64,000 bases of DNA from Nocardioides potassii (GTDB lineage Bacteria > Actinomycetota > Actinomycetes > Propionibacteriales > Nocardioidaceae): contig NZ_JAKJHZ010000005.1 in assembly GCF_021648885.1 (NCBI RefSeq), forward strand, positions 868,001 to 932,000, read 5' to 3'. The position numbers were made by a program, and so were the translations under genes. Position 1 is the stretch's first letter, and each line of letters opens with the position of its first letter. Below, in pieces: positions 55,666 through 63,941 of the stretch. The notes beneath the pieces are model-generated. The model did not search any database, had not been told where the DNA came from, and was given only the letters and a program-made list of their open reading frames with translations.

Positions 55666-57833
55666 AGCACGACGAGCTGCCGCGTGGCACGCGTCATGGC
55701 GACGTAGCGGTCGACCGCGCCGGTGATCCCGTCGCCGAACCGCTGGGGGCCGACCAGCACGACGAGGTCGAACTCGAGGCCCTTCGCCAGTGTCGGCGTG
55801 AGCGAGCGGACGCGGGCGCCGTGCTGGCCGTCGTCGTACGACGGATCGCCGATGACGACCGCCGTGCCCTCCGGGTGCTCGGCGAGCCAGCCCTCGATGA
55901 TCGCGTCCCGCTCGGAGGCGGGGGAGTGGCGCACGGGAATGCCGCTCTCGCGGATCGAGGTCGGAACGTTGGCCTCCGGCAGGACCGCACGGATGACGGG
56001 CTCGGCCGCGGCCATCACCTCGGCAGGCGTGCGGTAGTTCACCGTGAGCGGCGCGACCGTCGCACCCGGGAGGCCGATGCGGTCGAGCCGCTGGGTCCAC
56101 GACTCGGTGAAGCCGTGCCGGGCCTGGGCGCGGTCGCCGACGATCGTCAGGCTGTGCGCGGGGCAACGACGCAGCAGCATCTGCCACTCGGCGTCGGTGA
56201 GCTCCTGCGCCTCGTCGACGACGACGTGGGCGAACGGCCCCGCGAGCAGGTCGACGTCGGCCGACGGCAGCGCGGCATCGTCGACCAGCGCAGACCGGAG
56301 GTCGTCGTGCACGAGCATCGACACCAGTCCGTCGCCGAACTCGTCGGCGCCGGACTCGCGGGCGGTCGTCCGCAGGTCGTCGATGACGTCGGCCATGCGG
56401 GCCCGCTCGCGAGCCTCTGCCGCGAGGGTACGACGACGGCGCCGGGACGCCTCGGGATCACCGAGCCGCAGCCGTGCGGCGTCGAGCAGCGGCAGGTCGG
56501 CGTCCGTCCACGCTCCGGGGTCGGACCTGCGCAGCGCCTGCACCTCGTCGGGCTCGAGCCAGGGGGCGCAGTGGCGGAGGTACGCGGGGACGGTCCACAG
56601 GTCGCCGACGAGGTCGGTGTGCTCGATCAGCGGCCACGCACGGTCGAAGGTGTCGCGCAGCTCGCGGTGCCGCTCGAGAACGACCCTGAAGTCCTCCGCG
56701 GGCAGCTCGTCGGAGTCGAGCTTGTCGACAAGGATCGTCACGACCTCGTCCCAGACCTCGTCCCGTGCCAGGTTGTGGGGCGTGCCGGGGTCCGCGGAGC
56801 GGAAGGCCTCGGCCCACTCGGCGGCGGTGATCTCGACGTCCGCCCATGGCGTCTCGACCAGCAGCGGCTCGGTGGGCGGCTCCTCGTAGAGGGCCACCGC
56901 CGGCTCGATCGCCGCGACCATCCGCAGGTCGGCCTTGAGCGCCGCAGTGCGCTCGTCCTCCATGCTGACGGCCACCTCGGGCACGAGATCGCCGATCGTG
57001 CAGGTCTGCACGCCCTCCTCGCCGAGGCTCGGCAGCACGTCGCCGACGTACGCCAGGTAGGGCTGGTGGGGCCCGACGAACAGCACCCCGCCGCGCCGGT
57101 GGCCGAGCCGCGGGTCGGCGTACAGCAGGTAGGCGGTGCGGTGCAGGGCGACCACCGTCTTGCCGGTGCCGGGCCCGCCGTCGACCACGAGCGCGCCGCG
57201 CGAGCCCGCCCGGATGATCGCGTCCTGGTCGGCCTGGATGGTGCCGAGGACGTCGCGCATCCGCGCGGTGCGGGTGCCGCCGAGCGTCGCGATGAAGGCG
57301 GACTGGTCGTCGAGCGCGGCGGTGTGGGTGAGGCCCTCCTCGGTGAACGCCTCGTCCCAGAAGTCGACGATGCGGCCACCCGCCCAGCGGTAGCGGCGTC
57401 GGCTGACCAGGCCGTGCGGGCGGGCGTGGGTGGCGGCGAAGAACGGCTCGGCTGCGGGCGAGCGCCAGTCGAGCAGCAGCCGCCGGCCGTCCCGGTCGGC
57501 GAGGCCGAAGCGGCCGATGTACGTCGGCTCCGGCACGCCCTCGAGGACGATCCGGCCGAGGCAGAGGTCGAGGTCGTGGCGCCGCAGCGCGCGGAGGCGG
57601 GCGGTCAGCCGGTGGACCTCCTGGTCGCGCTCCAGGGCTGCCGTTCCGTATCGGGCGGTGCCCTTCCTGGTCTCGGCGAGGGACTGCTCGAGGTCCCCGA
57701 TCGCCTCCTCGAGGCTGGTCGCGATCGCAGCGAAGTGGGCGCGGTCGGTGTCGATCAGGGCGGGGTCGAGCTTGTGGGCGAGGGCGTCGGGGAGGTCGAA
57801 GGGATGGGTGTCCTGGACGGGCTGGAGCGGCAT
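55656..57833 (-). CDS. helR: HelR/HelD-family RNA polymerase recycling ATPase
   Basis: A superfamily 1 helicase-like protein that removes RNA polymerase from DNA; HelR of Streptomyces also displaces rifamycins from the enzyme. The 725-residue protein has an N-terminal coiled coil (about 30-90), Walker A G-G-P-G-T-G-K-T near 218, V-V-D-E-A-Q-E-L near 535 (motif II), G-D-R-A-Q-A-R-H (motif III), N-Y-R-T-P and the last motif V-A-M-T-R-A-T-R-Q. ATG at 57833 or GTG at 57836. A rifamycin-associated-element-like palindrome lies 24 bases upstream, favouring HelR over generic HelD. Confidence 0.9.
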   Translation of the reverse strand: MPLQPVQDTHPFDLPDALAHKLDPALIDTDRAHFAAIATSLEEAIGDLEQSLAETRKGTARYGTAALERDQEVHRLTARLRALRRHDLDLCLGRIVLEGVPEPTYIGRFGLADRDGRRLLLDWRSPAAEPFFAATHARPHGLVSRRRYRWAGGRIVDFWDEAFTEEGLTHTAALDDQSAFIATLGGTRTARMRDVLGTIQADQDAIIRAGSRGALVVDGGPGTGKTVVALHRTAYLLYADPRLGHRRGGVLFVGPHQPYLAYVGDVLPSLGEEGVQTCTIGDLVPEVAVSMEDERTAALKADLRMVAAIEPAVALYEEPPTEPLLVETPWADVEITAAEWAEAFRSADPGTPHNLARDEVWDEVVTILVDKLDSDELPAEDFRVVLERHRELRDTFDRAWPLIEHTDLVGDLWTVPAYLRHCAPWLEPDEVQALRRSDPGAWTDADLPLLDAARLRLGDPEASRRRRRTLAAEARERARMADVIDDLRTTARESGADEFGDGLVSMLVHDDLRSALVDDAALPSADVDLLAGPFAHVVVDEAQELTDAEWQMLLRRCPAHSLTIVGDRAQARHGFTESWTQRLDRIGLPGATVAPLTVNYRTPAEVMAAAEPVIRAVLPEANVPTSIRESGIPVRHSPASERDAIIEGWLAEHPEGTAVVIGDPSYDDGQHGARVRSLTPTLAKGLEFDLVVLVGPQRFGDGITGAVDRYVAMTRATRQLVVLTS

Positions 57834-57859
57834 CACGCCGTGCAGTGTGAGGGGCCCAC

Positions 57860-57880
57860 GGGGCCTTGCGGCAAGCCCCC
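57860..57880 (-). promoter_or_regulatory. Rifamycin-associated element (RAE)-like palindrome upstream of helR
   Basis: On the helR strand it reads GGGGGCTTGC-C-GCAAGGCCCC, a 21-bp imperfect palindrome with one mismatched pair. From memory, the RAE found upstream of rifamycin-inducible genes in actinomycetes has the same core, GGGGCTTGC with GCAAG...CCCC. Its place before a HelR gene is exactly where RAEs have been reported. Confidence 0.75.
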
Positions 57881-57900
57881 CGATGGCCTATACGTTGAGA

Positions 57901-58335
57901 GTGGAGGCAGCGCTGGGGTCGGTGCCGATCCTCGCCGCCATGGGCATCCGCCTCGTCGAGGTCGTCCCCGGCCGAGCGGTCGCCGAGCTCCCGCCCGAGC
58001 CCAACGTGAACCACTTCGGCGTCACCTACGCCGGCTCCCTCTTCAGCGTCGCCGAGATGCTCGGGGGAGTGCTGTGCCTGGCGACCTTCGACCTCGAGGG
58101 CGAGCTCGCCGGCTTCGTGCCGCTGGTCAAGGAGTCGACCATCCGGTTCCGGCGGCCCGCGCTGGGCGTCGTACGGGCCGAGGCGTCGCTGTCCGACGAC
58201 GACGTCGCCCGGGTCCGCGAGGACGCGCTCTCGACCGGCAAGGGCGAGTTCGTCCTCGAGGCCACGCTCACCGACGCCCGGGGCGAGGTGGTCGCGTCCA
58301 CGGTCGGCACCTACCAGCTGCGCCGCCTCGGCTGA
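57901..58335 (+). CDS. DUF4442/PaaI-like hotdog thioesterase
   Basis: A 144-residue hotdog-fold protein: P-N-V-N-H-F-G-V-T-Y-A-G-S-L-F near 37 holds the usual catalytic region and V-K-E-S-T-I-R-F-R-R-P-A follows, as in YiiD-C/DUF4442 acyl-CoA thioesterases. Start uncertain: GTG at 57901 has TATACG 6 bases upstream, while an ATG at 57883 gives six more residues. It is divergent from helR across the RAE-like element, whose influence on this gene is unknown. Confidence 0.8.
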   Translation: MEAALGSVPILAAMGIRLVEVVPGRAVAELPPEPNVNHFGVTYAGSLFSVAEMLGGVLCLATFDLEGELAGFVPLVKESTIRFRRPALGVVRAEASLSDDDVARVREDALSTGKGEFVLEATLTDARGEVVASTVGTYQLRRLG

Positions 58336-58339
58336 CGCG

Positions 58340-59140
58340 TCAGCGCCAGAGCCAGCGGAGCGCGTCGGGCAGCACGACACCACCGTGGTTGCCGTCGTGG
58401 GCGCCGTCCCCGACGACGAGTCGTACGTCGTAGCCCCGCCGCAGCAGCGCGGCCCCGAGCTCGAGGTTGGCCGCCACCCAGTTGTCGTCGACCTCGTCCC
58501 AGCCGAGGTCGCGGTGGCCGACCTGGAGGAGCACCCGGATCGGGCGGACCGGCTCGGACGCGACGAGACGCGGGTAGTCGGCGGCGACCTGCGGAAAGCT
58601 GGAGGAGAGCCCGATGACCTTGCCGAAGGCGTCGGGTCGCTGCCAGGCGGCCGTGAACGCCGCGCTGCCACCGCTGCTGAAGCCGCAGATCGCGCGGTCC
58701 TCGGGTCGGTCGCTGACCGGGACCAGCTCGCCGACGACCGGCAGCACCTCGTCGACCAGGAAGTCGGCGTACGTCGCGTCCGGAGCGTCGTACTCCGCGT
58801 TGCGGTTCCCGGGGTCCACGAAGACGCCGACCACCGGCGGGATCACGGCGGCCGCGACGAGGTTGTCGAGCACGACCGCGGCGCGCATCTCGTCGTCGGG
58901 GTCGAGGAAGCCGGCGCCGTCCTGGAAGACGACCACCGGCAGCGGACCGGTCGGCGCGGCTGCGGGCGCGTGCACCCACAGGCTCCTCGTGGTGCCCGGG
59001 AAGGCCCGCGAGCCGGTGATCGACAGCTGCGTCGTGCGTCCGCGAGGGACCGGCGAGAGGGTCCCGGAGTCCGGGCCGTGCTCGTACGTCACCTCCGTCT
59101 GGTCGATCGGGAGCGACGTGTACGGCACGCGGTGACCCAT
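58340..59140 (-). CDS. Alpha/beta-hydrolase esterase (esterase D / enterochelin esterase-like)
   Basis: A 266-residue hydrolase of the Fes/esterase D type: V-V-V-F-Q-D-G-A-G-F near 70, nucleophile elbow G-F-S-S-G-G near 155, and a C-terminal His in H-D-G-N-H. The acidic residue is probably in D-L-G-W-D-E. It may cleave siderophore or other esters; no siderophore genes are nearby. ATG at 59140 with TAGGTT 6 bases upstream on this strand. Its -10 overlaps that of the divergent MFS gene. Confidence 0.88.
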   Translation of the reverse strand: MGHRVPYTSLPIDQTEVTYEHGPDSGTLSPVPRGRTTQLSITGSRAFPGTTRSLWVHAPAAAPTGPLPVVVFQDGAGFLDPDDEMRAAVVLDNLVAAAVIPPVVGVFVDPGNRNAEYDAPDATYADFLVDEVLPVVGELVPVSDRPEDRAICGFSSGGSAAFTAAWQRPDAFGKVIGLSSSFPQVAADYPRLVASEPVRPIRVLLQVGHRDLGWDEVDDNWVAANLELGAALLRRGYDVRLVVGDGAHDGNHGGVVLPDALRWLWR

Positions 59141-59146
59141 GCGTCG

Positions 59147-59156
59147 AACCTAGACT
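59147..59156. promoter_or_regulatory. Overlapping divergent -10 elements of the esterase and MFS genes
   Basis: The reverse -10 TAGGTT (59147-59152) and the forward -10 TAGACT (59151-59156) share two bases. Each is exactly 6 bases from its own start codon, and only 22 bases separate the two starts. The two promoters should be mutually exclusive. Confidence 0.6.
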
Positions 59157-59162
59157 GCGGCC

Positions 59163-60401
59163 GTGGGCGACGGCGGGTTCTTCATCTCGCGGGCCTTCTC
59201 GTACTACTGGCGCGCCGATGCCGTGTCGGTGATGGGCACGTACGTCACCCTCTTCGCGCTGCAAGCACTCGTCGTCCTGACCCTCGACGGGACGGCGTCG
59301 GACGTCGGCTGGCTCAACGCGTCTAGGTGGCTGCCCTACCTGGTGTTCGGGCTTGTCATCGGGGCGCTGGTGGACGGTCGGCGGCGGCTGCCGCTGATGA
59401 TCGGCACCGACCTCGTCCAGGCCGTGCTGCTGCTGGCGATCCCGCTGCTGTGGTGGCTCGACGCCCTGTCACTGGGCGTCCTGCTCGTCATCGTCTTCCT
59501 CTACGGCACGGCAGCGGTGGTCAACATGGCCGCCACGATGTCGTTCCTGCCACGGCTGGTGCCTCGCGACCGGCTCCAGCCGGCGCACGCCCGCATCGAC
59601 GGGGCGGACGCTGTCGCCTCGATGGCAGGTCCTGCCATCGGCGGAGCGCTGGTCAGCGCGATCGGCGCACCGCTCGCCGTGCTCGTCGACTCGCTGACCT
59701 ACCTCTACTCGGCGATGACGCTGCGCAGGATCAGCCTCGACGAGCCGTCCGCCCGCACGGGCGTCACGGTCCGCGGCGTGCTCGCCGACATCGTCGAGGG
59801 CGTGGGCTGGGCCTACGGCCGGTCCGGGCTGCGGACGCTCGCCATCGCGACCCACGTGTGGTTCGTCGGCAACGCCGTCGTCGGCGTCGTGCTCGCGCCG
59901 TACGCCTTCCTGGTCCTGGACCTGACGGCGTACCAGTTCGGCCTGGTGGGCGCCGCCGGGGGAGTCGGGGCGGTCCTCGGGGCGACGGTGACCACGGCGG
60001 TCGGCCGACGGCTCGGCACCGGCCGGACGATCATCCTGTGCCACACGATCATCACGGTCGGTGTCGTCGTGATGGTGCTGGCGGGGGAGCTGGCGTCTCG
60101 CGGTGCCACCGTGGGACTGCTCGTTCTCGGGCAGGCGCTCTACGGCCTGGCGATGGGGATGAGCAACTCACACGAGATGAGCTATCGCCAGCTGGTGACA
60201 CCGGACGAGCTGCAGGCGCGCACGAACACGACCCTGCGCTCGATCAACCGCGCCGTCATCGTCGTGGTGGCGCCGGTCGCCGGCGTGCTGGCGGACGCGC
60301 TCGGCGTACGACCGATGCTGGTCGTCGCGGCCGTCACGTTCGGCCTGGTGGCAGCCGGACTGGCGGCGACGCCGTTCCGCAAGGTGCGCGCGCCGGTCTG
60401 A
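59163..60401 (+). CDS. MFS transporter, MFS_3-type exporter
   Basis: A 412-residue permease with about 11-12 membrane helices. W-L-P-Y-L-V-F-G-L-V-I-G-A-L-V-D-G-R-R-R near 55 is the loop-2/3 motif of the group that includes enterobactin exporter EntS and macrolide exporters; R-L-Q-P-A-H-A-R follows in the middle. A drug or siderophore is a possible substrate. GTG start with TAGACT 6 bases upstream. The divergent esterase could be functionally linked (hydrolysis and export), but this is speculative. Confidence 0.87.
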   Translation: MGDGGFFISRAFSYYWRADAVSVMGTYVTLFALQALVVLTLDGTASDVGWLNASRWLPYLVFGLVIGALVDGRRRLPLMIGTDLVQAVLLLAIPLLWWLDALSLGVLLVIVFLYGTAAVVNMAATMSFLPRLVPRDRLQPAHARIDGADAVASMAGPAIGGALVSAIGAPLAVLVDSLTYLYSAMTLRRISLDEPSARTGVTVRGVLADIVEGVGWAYGRSGLRTLAIATHVWFVGNAVVGVVLAPYAFLVLDLTAYQFGLVGAAGGVGAVLGATVTTAVGRRLGTGRTIILCHTIITVGVVVMVLAGELASRGATVGLLVLGQALYGLAMGMSNSHEMSYRQLVTPDELQARTNTTLRSINRAVIVVVAPVAGVLADALGVRPMLVVAAVTFGLVAAGLAATPFRKVRAPV

Positions 60402-60407
60402 GGAGAG

Positions 60408-61109
60408 TCAGTCCGTGGCGACGGCGCTCACGTCGACGCAGAGGACACCCCGGTTGCCCTCCTGGTCCGCGATCACCGTGAGCCCGTCGTCGGACTCGAG
60501 GACCGTGCCACCGGCCGCGACGACGGCGGCGATCCGCTCGTCGGCGACCTCGGGCGCGACGTAGACCTCGACGTGGAAGAGCTGCCGCGGCGCCTCACCC
60601 TTCTCGCGGTCCCCGAACCACAGGTTGGGCACCCGGCCGCCGCCGTCGCGGACCTCGTCGCCGGGCGTGCCACGACCTTGGTCGTCGGGGTTGCCGGTGA
60701 GCAGCGCCGCCCACACCGGCGCGATGGTCGCGGAGTCGAACGTGTCGAGGCCGAGCTCGATGGCGGCCACGGCGGACGCGTCGGCGCGCAGGCCGTGGTC
60801 GGCGGCGATCTCCGTGATTCTGCGGGCGAGGTCGATGTCCTGCTGGGTGACCCACTCGACGACGTGCTCGGTGCCGTCGTCCTCACGGTAGATCGCGTCG
60901 TCGCTGCTGAGCTTGAGGTCGACGTGCTGGGAGCCGATCGAGACCTTCGGGTGGTGCCCGACCTCGTCGCCGGCCTCACCGACCGCCGTGACGAACCGGG
61001 CAGCCGCACCGAAGTCGTCGACGACGTACCTGGCGTGGATTCCCTGGGCGAGCTTGCGCCACTCGGTCAGGTCGGCCTCGGCGATCGCGTTCCCCCGCAA
61101 CATGTCCAT
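60408..61109 (-). CDS. Fusion of pterin-4a-carbinolamine dehydratase-like and VOC (glyoxalase-like) domains
   Basis: A 233-residue protein. Residues about 1-100 have the PCD signature (G-H-H-P-K-V-S-I with a later V-D-L-K-L-S-S-D-D; the usual C-terminal T-H-D is S-D-D), and about 105-230 are a VOC fold ending G-V-L-C-V-D-V. The PCD domain normally recycles tetrahydrobiopterin or acts as a transcription coactivator. The fused form is seen in actinobacteria but uncharacterised. ATG at 61109 was chosen because TAGGTT (61117-61122 on this strand) lies 7 bases upstream. Confidence 0.82.
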   Translation of the reverse strand: MDMLRGNAIAEADLTEWRKLAQGIHARYVVDDFGAAARFVTAVGEAGDEVGHHPKVSIGSQHVDLKLSSDDAIYREDDGTEHVVEWVTQQDIDLARRITEIAADHGLRADASAVAAIELGLDTFDSATIAPVWAALLTGNPDDQGRGTPGDEVRDGGGRVPNLWFGDREKGEAPRQLFHVEVYVAPEVADERIAAVVAAGGTVLESDDGLTVIADQEGNRGVLCVDVSAVATD

Positions 61110-61234
61110 GAGCAGCAACCTAGCGCCGCCGACGGACATCGGCGTTGCGCGGCGACAGCGACGCGGCACCCGCGTCAGGATCACCGCACAGCGCCCGAGA
61201 GGGGTCGGCCGAGTGTGAACATATCGCCGATAAC

Positions 61235-61247
61235 TGACATTATGTCA
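61235..61247. promoter_or_regulatory. Isolated AT-rich palindrome in a gene-free stretch
   Basis: TGACAT-t-ATGTCA is a perfect 6-1-6 repeat in an unusually AT-rich patch (about 61215-61250). The 198-bp gap 61110-61307 holds no gene that I can see. It looks like a regulator binding site, but no obvious promoter is attached. Confidence 0.4.
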
Positions 61248-61307
61248 TTACGCGAGACGGGAAGCTCCCCTCGTCGACATCGGCCGCGGGAGGCGTCGAG
61301 ACCCGCG

Positions 61308-61832
61308 TCAGGCGACGGGCGCGCCCTCGTACGTCGTCGTCAGGTCGGTCCACCGGGCGTGCCAGTCCGATGCGGGTCGGTCGGACGCGAAGCCGCCGGG
61401 ATGCACCGGGTCGTCCGATGCCAGTGAGCTGCGCAGGTCCTCGAGGTGCGCCTGCCAGCCCGCGCCGTAGTAGTGCAGCTCGTCGCCGGGCAGGCCGCGT
61501 TCCTCGACCACCATCCGGCAGCCGGAGCCCTCCTCGGTCAGCCAGGCCTCCACCTGGCCCTCCTCGTCGGTGCCGGGCTGGGTCGTCAGCAGCAGGTGGT
61601 GCGGCGCCTCGCAGACCTGGATGACGGCCGGCCCCGTCCACGTGCTCGTGAAGACGAGCTGCACCGTGCCGCCCTCGCGCAGGTCCCCCGACACCTCGGC
61701 GATCCACCGCGAGAGCCGCCCGGGATCGGTGCACGCCTCCCACAGGTCCTGGATGTCGGTGTCGTAGACGTCCTCGACGCGCACCGCGCCACGGGTGTCG
61801 TCGATCCGGCGCATGGTCCCCAAGAGCTTCAT
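61308..61832 (-). CDS. SRPBCC (AHSA1-type) domain protein
   Basis: A 174-residue protein with the activator-of-Hsp90 homology/START-like fold: Y-D-T-D-I-Q-D-L-W-E-A-C-T-D-P-G-R-L-S-R-W near 24 and G-W-Q-A-H-L-E-D-L near 125. It follows the ArsR gene by 2 bases and is surely co-transcribed; ArsR-SRPBCC pairs are frequent in actinobacteria. The ligand is not known. A short C-terminal extension (D-W-H-A-R-W-T-D-L) is present. Confidence 0.9.
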   Translation of the reverse strand: MKLLGTMRRIDDTRGAVRVEDVYDTDIQDLWEACTDPGRLSRWIAEVSGDLREGGTVQLVFTSTWTGPAVIQVCEAPHHLLLTTQPGTDEEGQVEAWLTEEGSGCRMVVEERGLPGDELHYYGAGWQAHLEDLRSSLASDDPVHPGGFASDRPASDWHARWTDLTTTYEGAPVA

Positions 61833-61834
61833 CG

Positions 61835-62164
61835 TCAGTCCTTCGTGTCTCGCCGCGCGCGCTTGCCGCGCGCGATCTCGGTGTGGAGCGCGTCGAGCCG
61901 GTTCTCCCAGAGCTCCCGGTAGGACGCCAGCCACTCGTCCACCTCGACCAGGGCCTCCGGACGGAGGCTGTAGATGCGCCGCTGCGCGTCCTGCTCGACC
62001 GTCACCAGCCCGGCCTCCCGCAGCACCCTCAGGTGCCTCGAGACGCCCGGGCGTGCGATCGGCAGTGCGTCCGCGAGCTCGTTCACCGTCGCCGGGTGGT
62101 CGCGCAGGATCTCCAGCATCGTGCGCCGGCTCCCGTCCCCCAGTGCCTGCAGTACCGCGTCCAT
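61835..62164 (-). CDS. ArsR-family winged-helix transcriptional regulator
   Basis: A 109-residue repressor with the ArsR core: A-L-G-D-G-S-R-R-T-M-L-E-I-L, then recognition region A-R-P-G-V-S-R-H-L-R-V-L-R-E-A-G-L-V. The metal-binding C-x-C motif is absent (there are no cysteines), so it is not a metal sensor of the ArsR/SmtB type and belongs to the SRPBCC-linked subgroup. TACCTT (62171-62176 on this strand) is 6 bases before the ATG. A strong inverted repeat just upstream is the likely operator. Confidence 0.92.
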   Translation of the reverse strand: MDAVLQALGDGSRRTMLEILRDHPATVNELADALPIARPGVSRHLRVLREAGLVTVEQDAQRRIYSLRPEALVEVDEWLASYRELWENRLDALHTEIARGKRARRDTKD

Positions 62165-62183
62165 GGAACCAAGGTAACCGATC

Positions 62184-62209
62184 GGGTACGTACCCGCAAG
62201 GGTACGTAC
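62184..62209. promoter_or_regulatory. Shared operator between ArsR-SRPBCC and the Na+/H+ antiporter
   Basis: GTACGTACCC (62186-62195) and GGGTACGTAC (62200-62209) are perfect 10-bp arms around GCAA; the left half extends to a 12-bp palindrome. The repeat lies 8 bp from both divergent -10s (ArsR at 62171-62176, antiporter at 62217-62222), so a bound repressor would cover both promoters. Confidence 0.7.
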
Positions 62210-62228
62210 GAAGCCCTACCCTGAAGCG

Positions 62229-63938
62229 GTGGAGCTGCTCACCCTCGCCATCGCCGCACTGACGGCCATCGTCGTCGCCGCCGTGCTGTCGCGCCGCACC
62301 GGCATCGCCACTCCCCTGGTCCTGCTCGTCATCGGCATCGTCGTCAGCCTCGTCCCCAGCACTCCGGAGTTCTCGCTCGAGCCCGACTGGATCCTGCTCG
62401 GCGCGCTGCCCCCGCTGCTGTACGCCACCGCGGTGCAGGTGCCGGTCGTCGACCTGCGGCGCAGCCTGGGCATGATCACGTGGCTGTCGGTGACGCTGGT
62501 GGTCGCCTCCGCGCTGGTCGTCGGCGCTGCCGTCCACCTGGTCGTGCCGGAGGTGTCCTTCGCGGCCGGTGTGGCGCTGGGCGCGGTGGTCAGCCCCACC
62601 GACGCGGTCGCGGCCACCGCGATCGGCAAGCGTCTCGGACTCCCCCACCGGCTGATGACGGTGCTCGAGGGCGAGAGCCTCTTCAACGACGCGTCGGCCC
62701 TCGTGGTGCTGCGCACGGCGCTGCTGGCGATCACCGCCGGCTTCAGCCTCGGCGACGCCGTCCTCGACTTCCTCCGCGCCCTGGGCCTCGCGCTCGTCAT
62801 CGGGTTCGCCGTGGGTCATGCCACGGTCTGGCTGCGCAGCAAGCTCGCCGACCCGGTCCTGATGACCGCCGTCAGCTTCATCGTGCCGTTCCTCGCCTTC
62901 CTCCCCGCCGAGGAGTCCGAGGCCTCGGGCGTGGTGGCCGTCGTCGTCGCCGGCCTCGTCACCGGGCACCACGGCGCCCGCCGGTTCACCGCTCGCGAGC
63001 GGCTCACCGAACGCACCAACTGGCTGACCCTCCAGTTCCTCGTCGAGAACGGCGTCTTCCTCCTCATGGGCCTGCAGGTCGAGGGCCTGCTCCGCGACCT
63101 CGACGAGTCCAACAGCACGTTCGGCGAGGTGCTCGTCGTCGCGGCGCTCGTGCTCGGTGTCCTCCTCGTGCTGCGCACCGCCTTCGTCGCCGTCCAGGTG
63201 CTGGCCTTCCGCCGGCAGCAGCCCAAGCTCGACGCCATGCGCGAGCGGCTCTCCCTCATCAGCGACCGCGTGGACTCGATGGCCGAGGAGCCCCGGGTGG
63301 CGGGCGAGCGTGGCCAACGGCGGCTGTCGCAGTTCCGGCGTCGCGTCCAGCGCGGCCAGGCGGACGTCGACTACCAGGAGAGCGAGCCGATCACGGCCCG
63401 CGGCGGCGCCGTGCTGTCGTGGGCCGGCATGCGCGGGGTGGTGACCCTCGCGGCGGCACTGACCATCGGCACCGACGTCGACGAGCGCACCCTGCTCATC
63501 ACGGTCGCGTTCGTCGTCGCGGTCGCGTCCCTGCTGCTGTACGGCGGCACGCTGCCGCTGCTGATCCGCAGTCTCGGCGTCTCGGGCGTCGACCCCGACG
63601 AGGAGCGCGACGAGGTCGTCGACCTGTTCGGCGACATCACCGGTCGGGCGTCCGACGCCCTCGGACCGATCGACCGCATCGTCATCGACGGCCAGCGGAT
63701 CGATCCGGGGGTCGCGGCCGAGCAACTGGGCTGGCTCGAACGGATCGAGGAGCGCCGTGGGGACACCACACCGGAGGCACTCACCCTCGCCTCGCAGCGC
63801 ATGCTGCTCCACCGTCACTACATCTCGCTGATGCGTGACGCCCTGCACGAGGAGCAGGCGATCGGCGCCTACAGCACCGGAGCGCTCGCCCGCGCGTCCG
63901 CCCTCATCGACGCTCAGGAGCTGCGCCTCGAGCGATGA
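62229..63938 (+). CDS. CPA1-family Na+/H+ antiporter
   Basis: A 569-residue membrane antiporter. About 12 helices fill residues 1-440, with the conserved V-S-P-T-D-A-V-A-A-T near 120 and E-G-E-S-L-F-N-D-A-S-A-L near 145 (ion-binding Asp), and A-G-M-R-G-V-V-T-L-A near 400. A cytosolic C-terminal part of about 130 residues follows, and a 70-residue hydrophilic loop (about 325-390) interrupts the helices. It exports Na+ or K+ for pH and salt balance. GTG start with TACCCT (62217-62222) 6 bases upstream. It is divergent from ArsR. Confidence 0.92.
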   Translation: MELLTLAIAALTAIVVAAVLSRRTGIATPLVLLVIGIVVSLVPSTPEFSLEPDWILLGALPPLLYATAVQVPVVDLRRSLGMITWLSVTLVVASALVVGAAVHLVVPEVSFAAGVALGAVVSPTDAVAATAIGKRLGLPHRLMTVLEGESLFNDASALVVLRTALLAITAGFSLGDAVLDFLRALGLALVIGFAVGHATVWLRSKLADPVLMTAVSFIVPFLAFLPAEESEASGVVAVVVAGLVTGHHGARRFTARERLTERTNWLTLQFLVENGVFLLMGLQVEGLLRDLDESNSTFGEVLVVAALVLGVLLVLRTAFVAVQVLAFRRQQPKLDAMRERLSLISDRVDSMAEEPRVAGERGQRRLSQFRRRVQRGQADVDYQESEPITARGGAVLSWAGMRGVVTLAAALTIGTDVDERTLLITVAFVVAVASLLLYGGTLPLLIRSLGVSGVDPDEERDEVVDLFGDITGRASDALGPIDRIVIDGQRIDPGVAAEQLGWLERIEERRGDTTPEALTLASQRMLLHRHYISLMRDALHEEQAIGAYSTGALARASALIDAQELRLER

Positions 63939-63941
63939 GCG

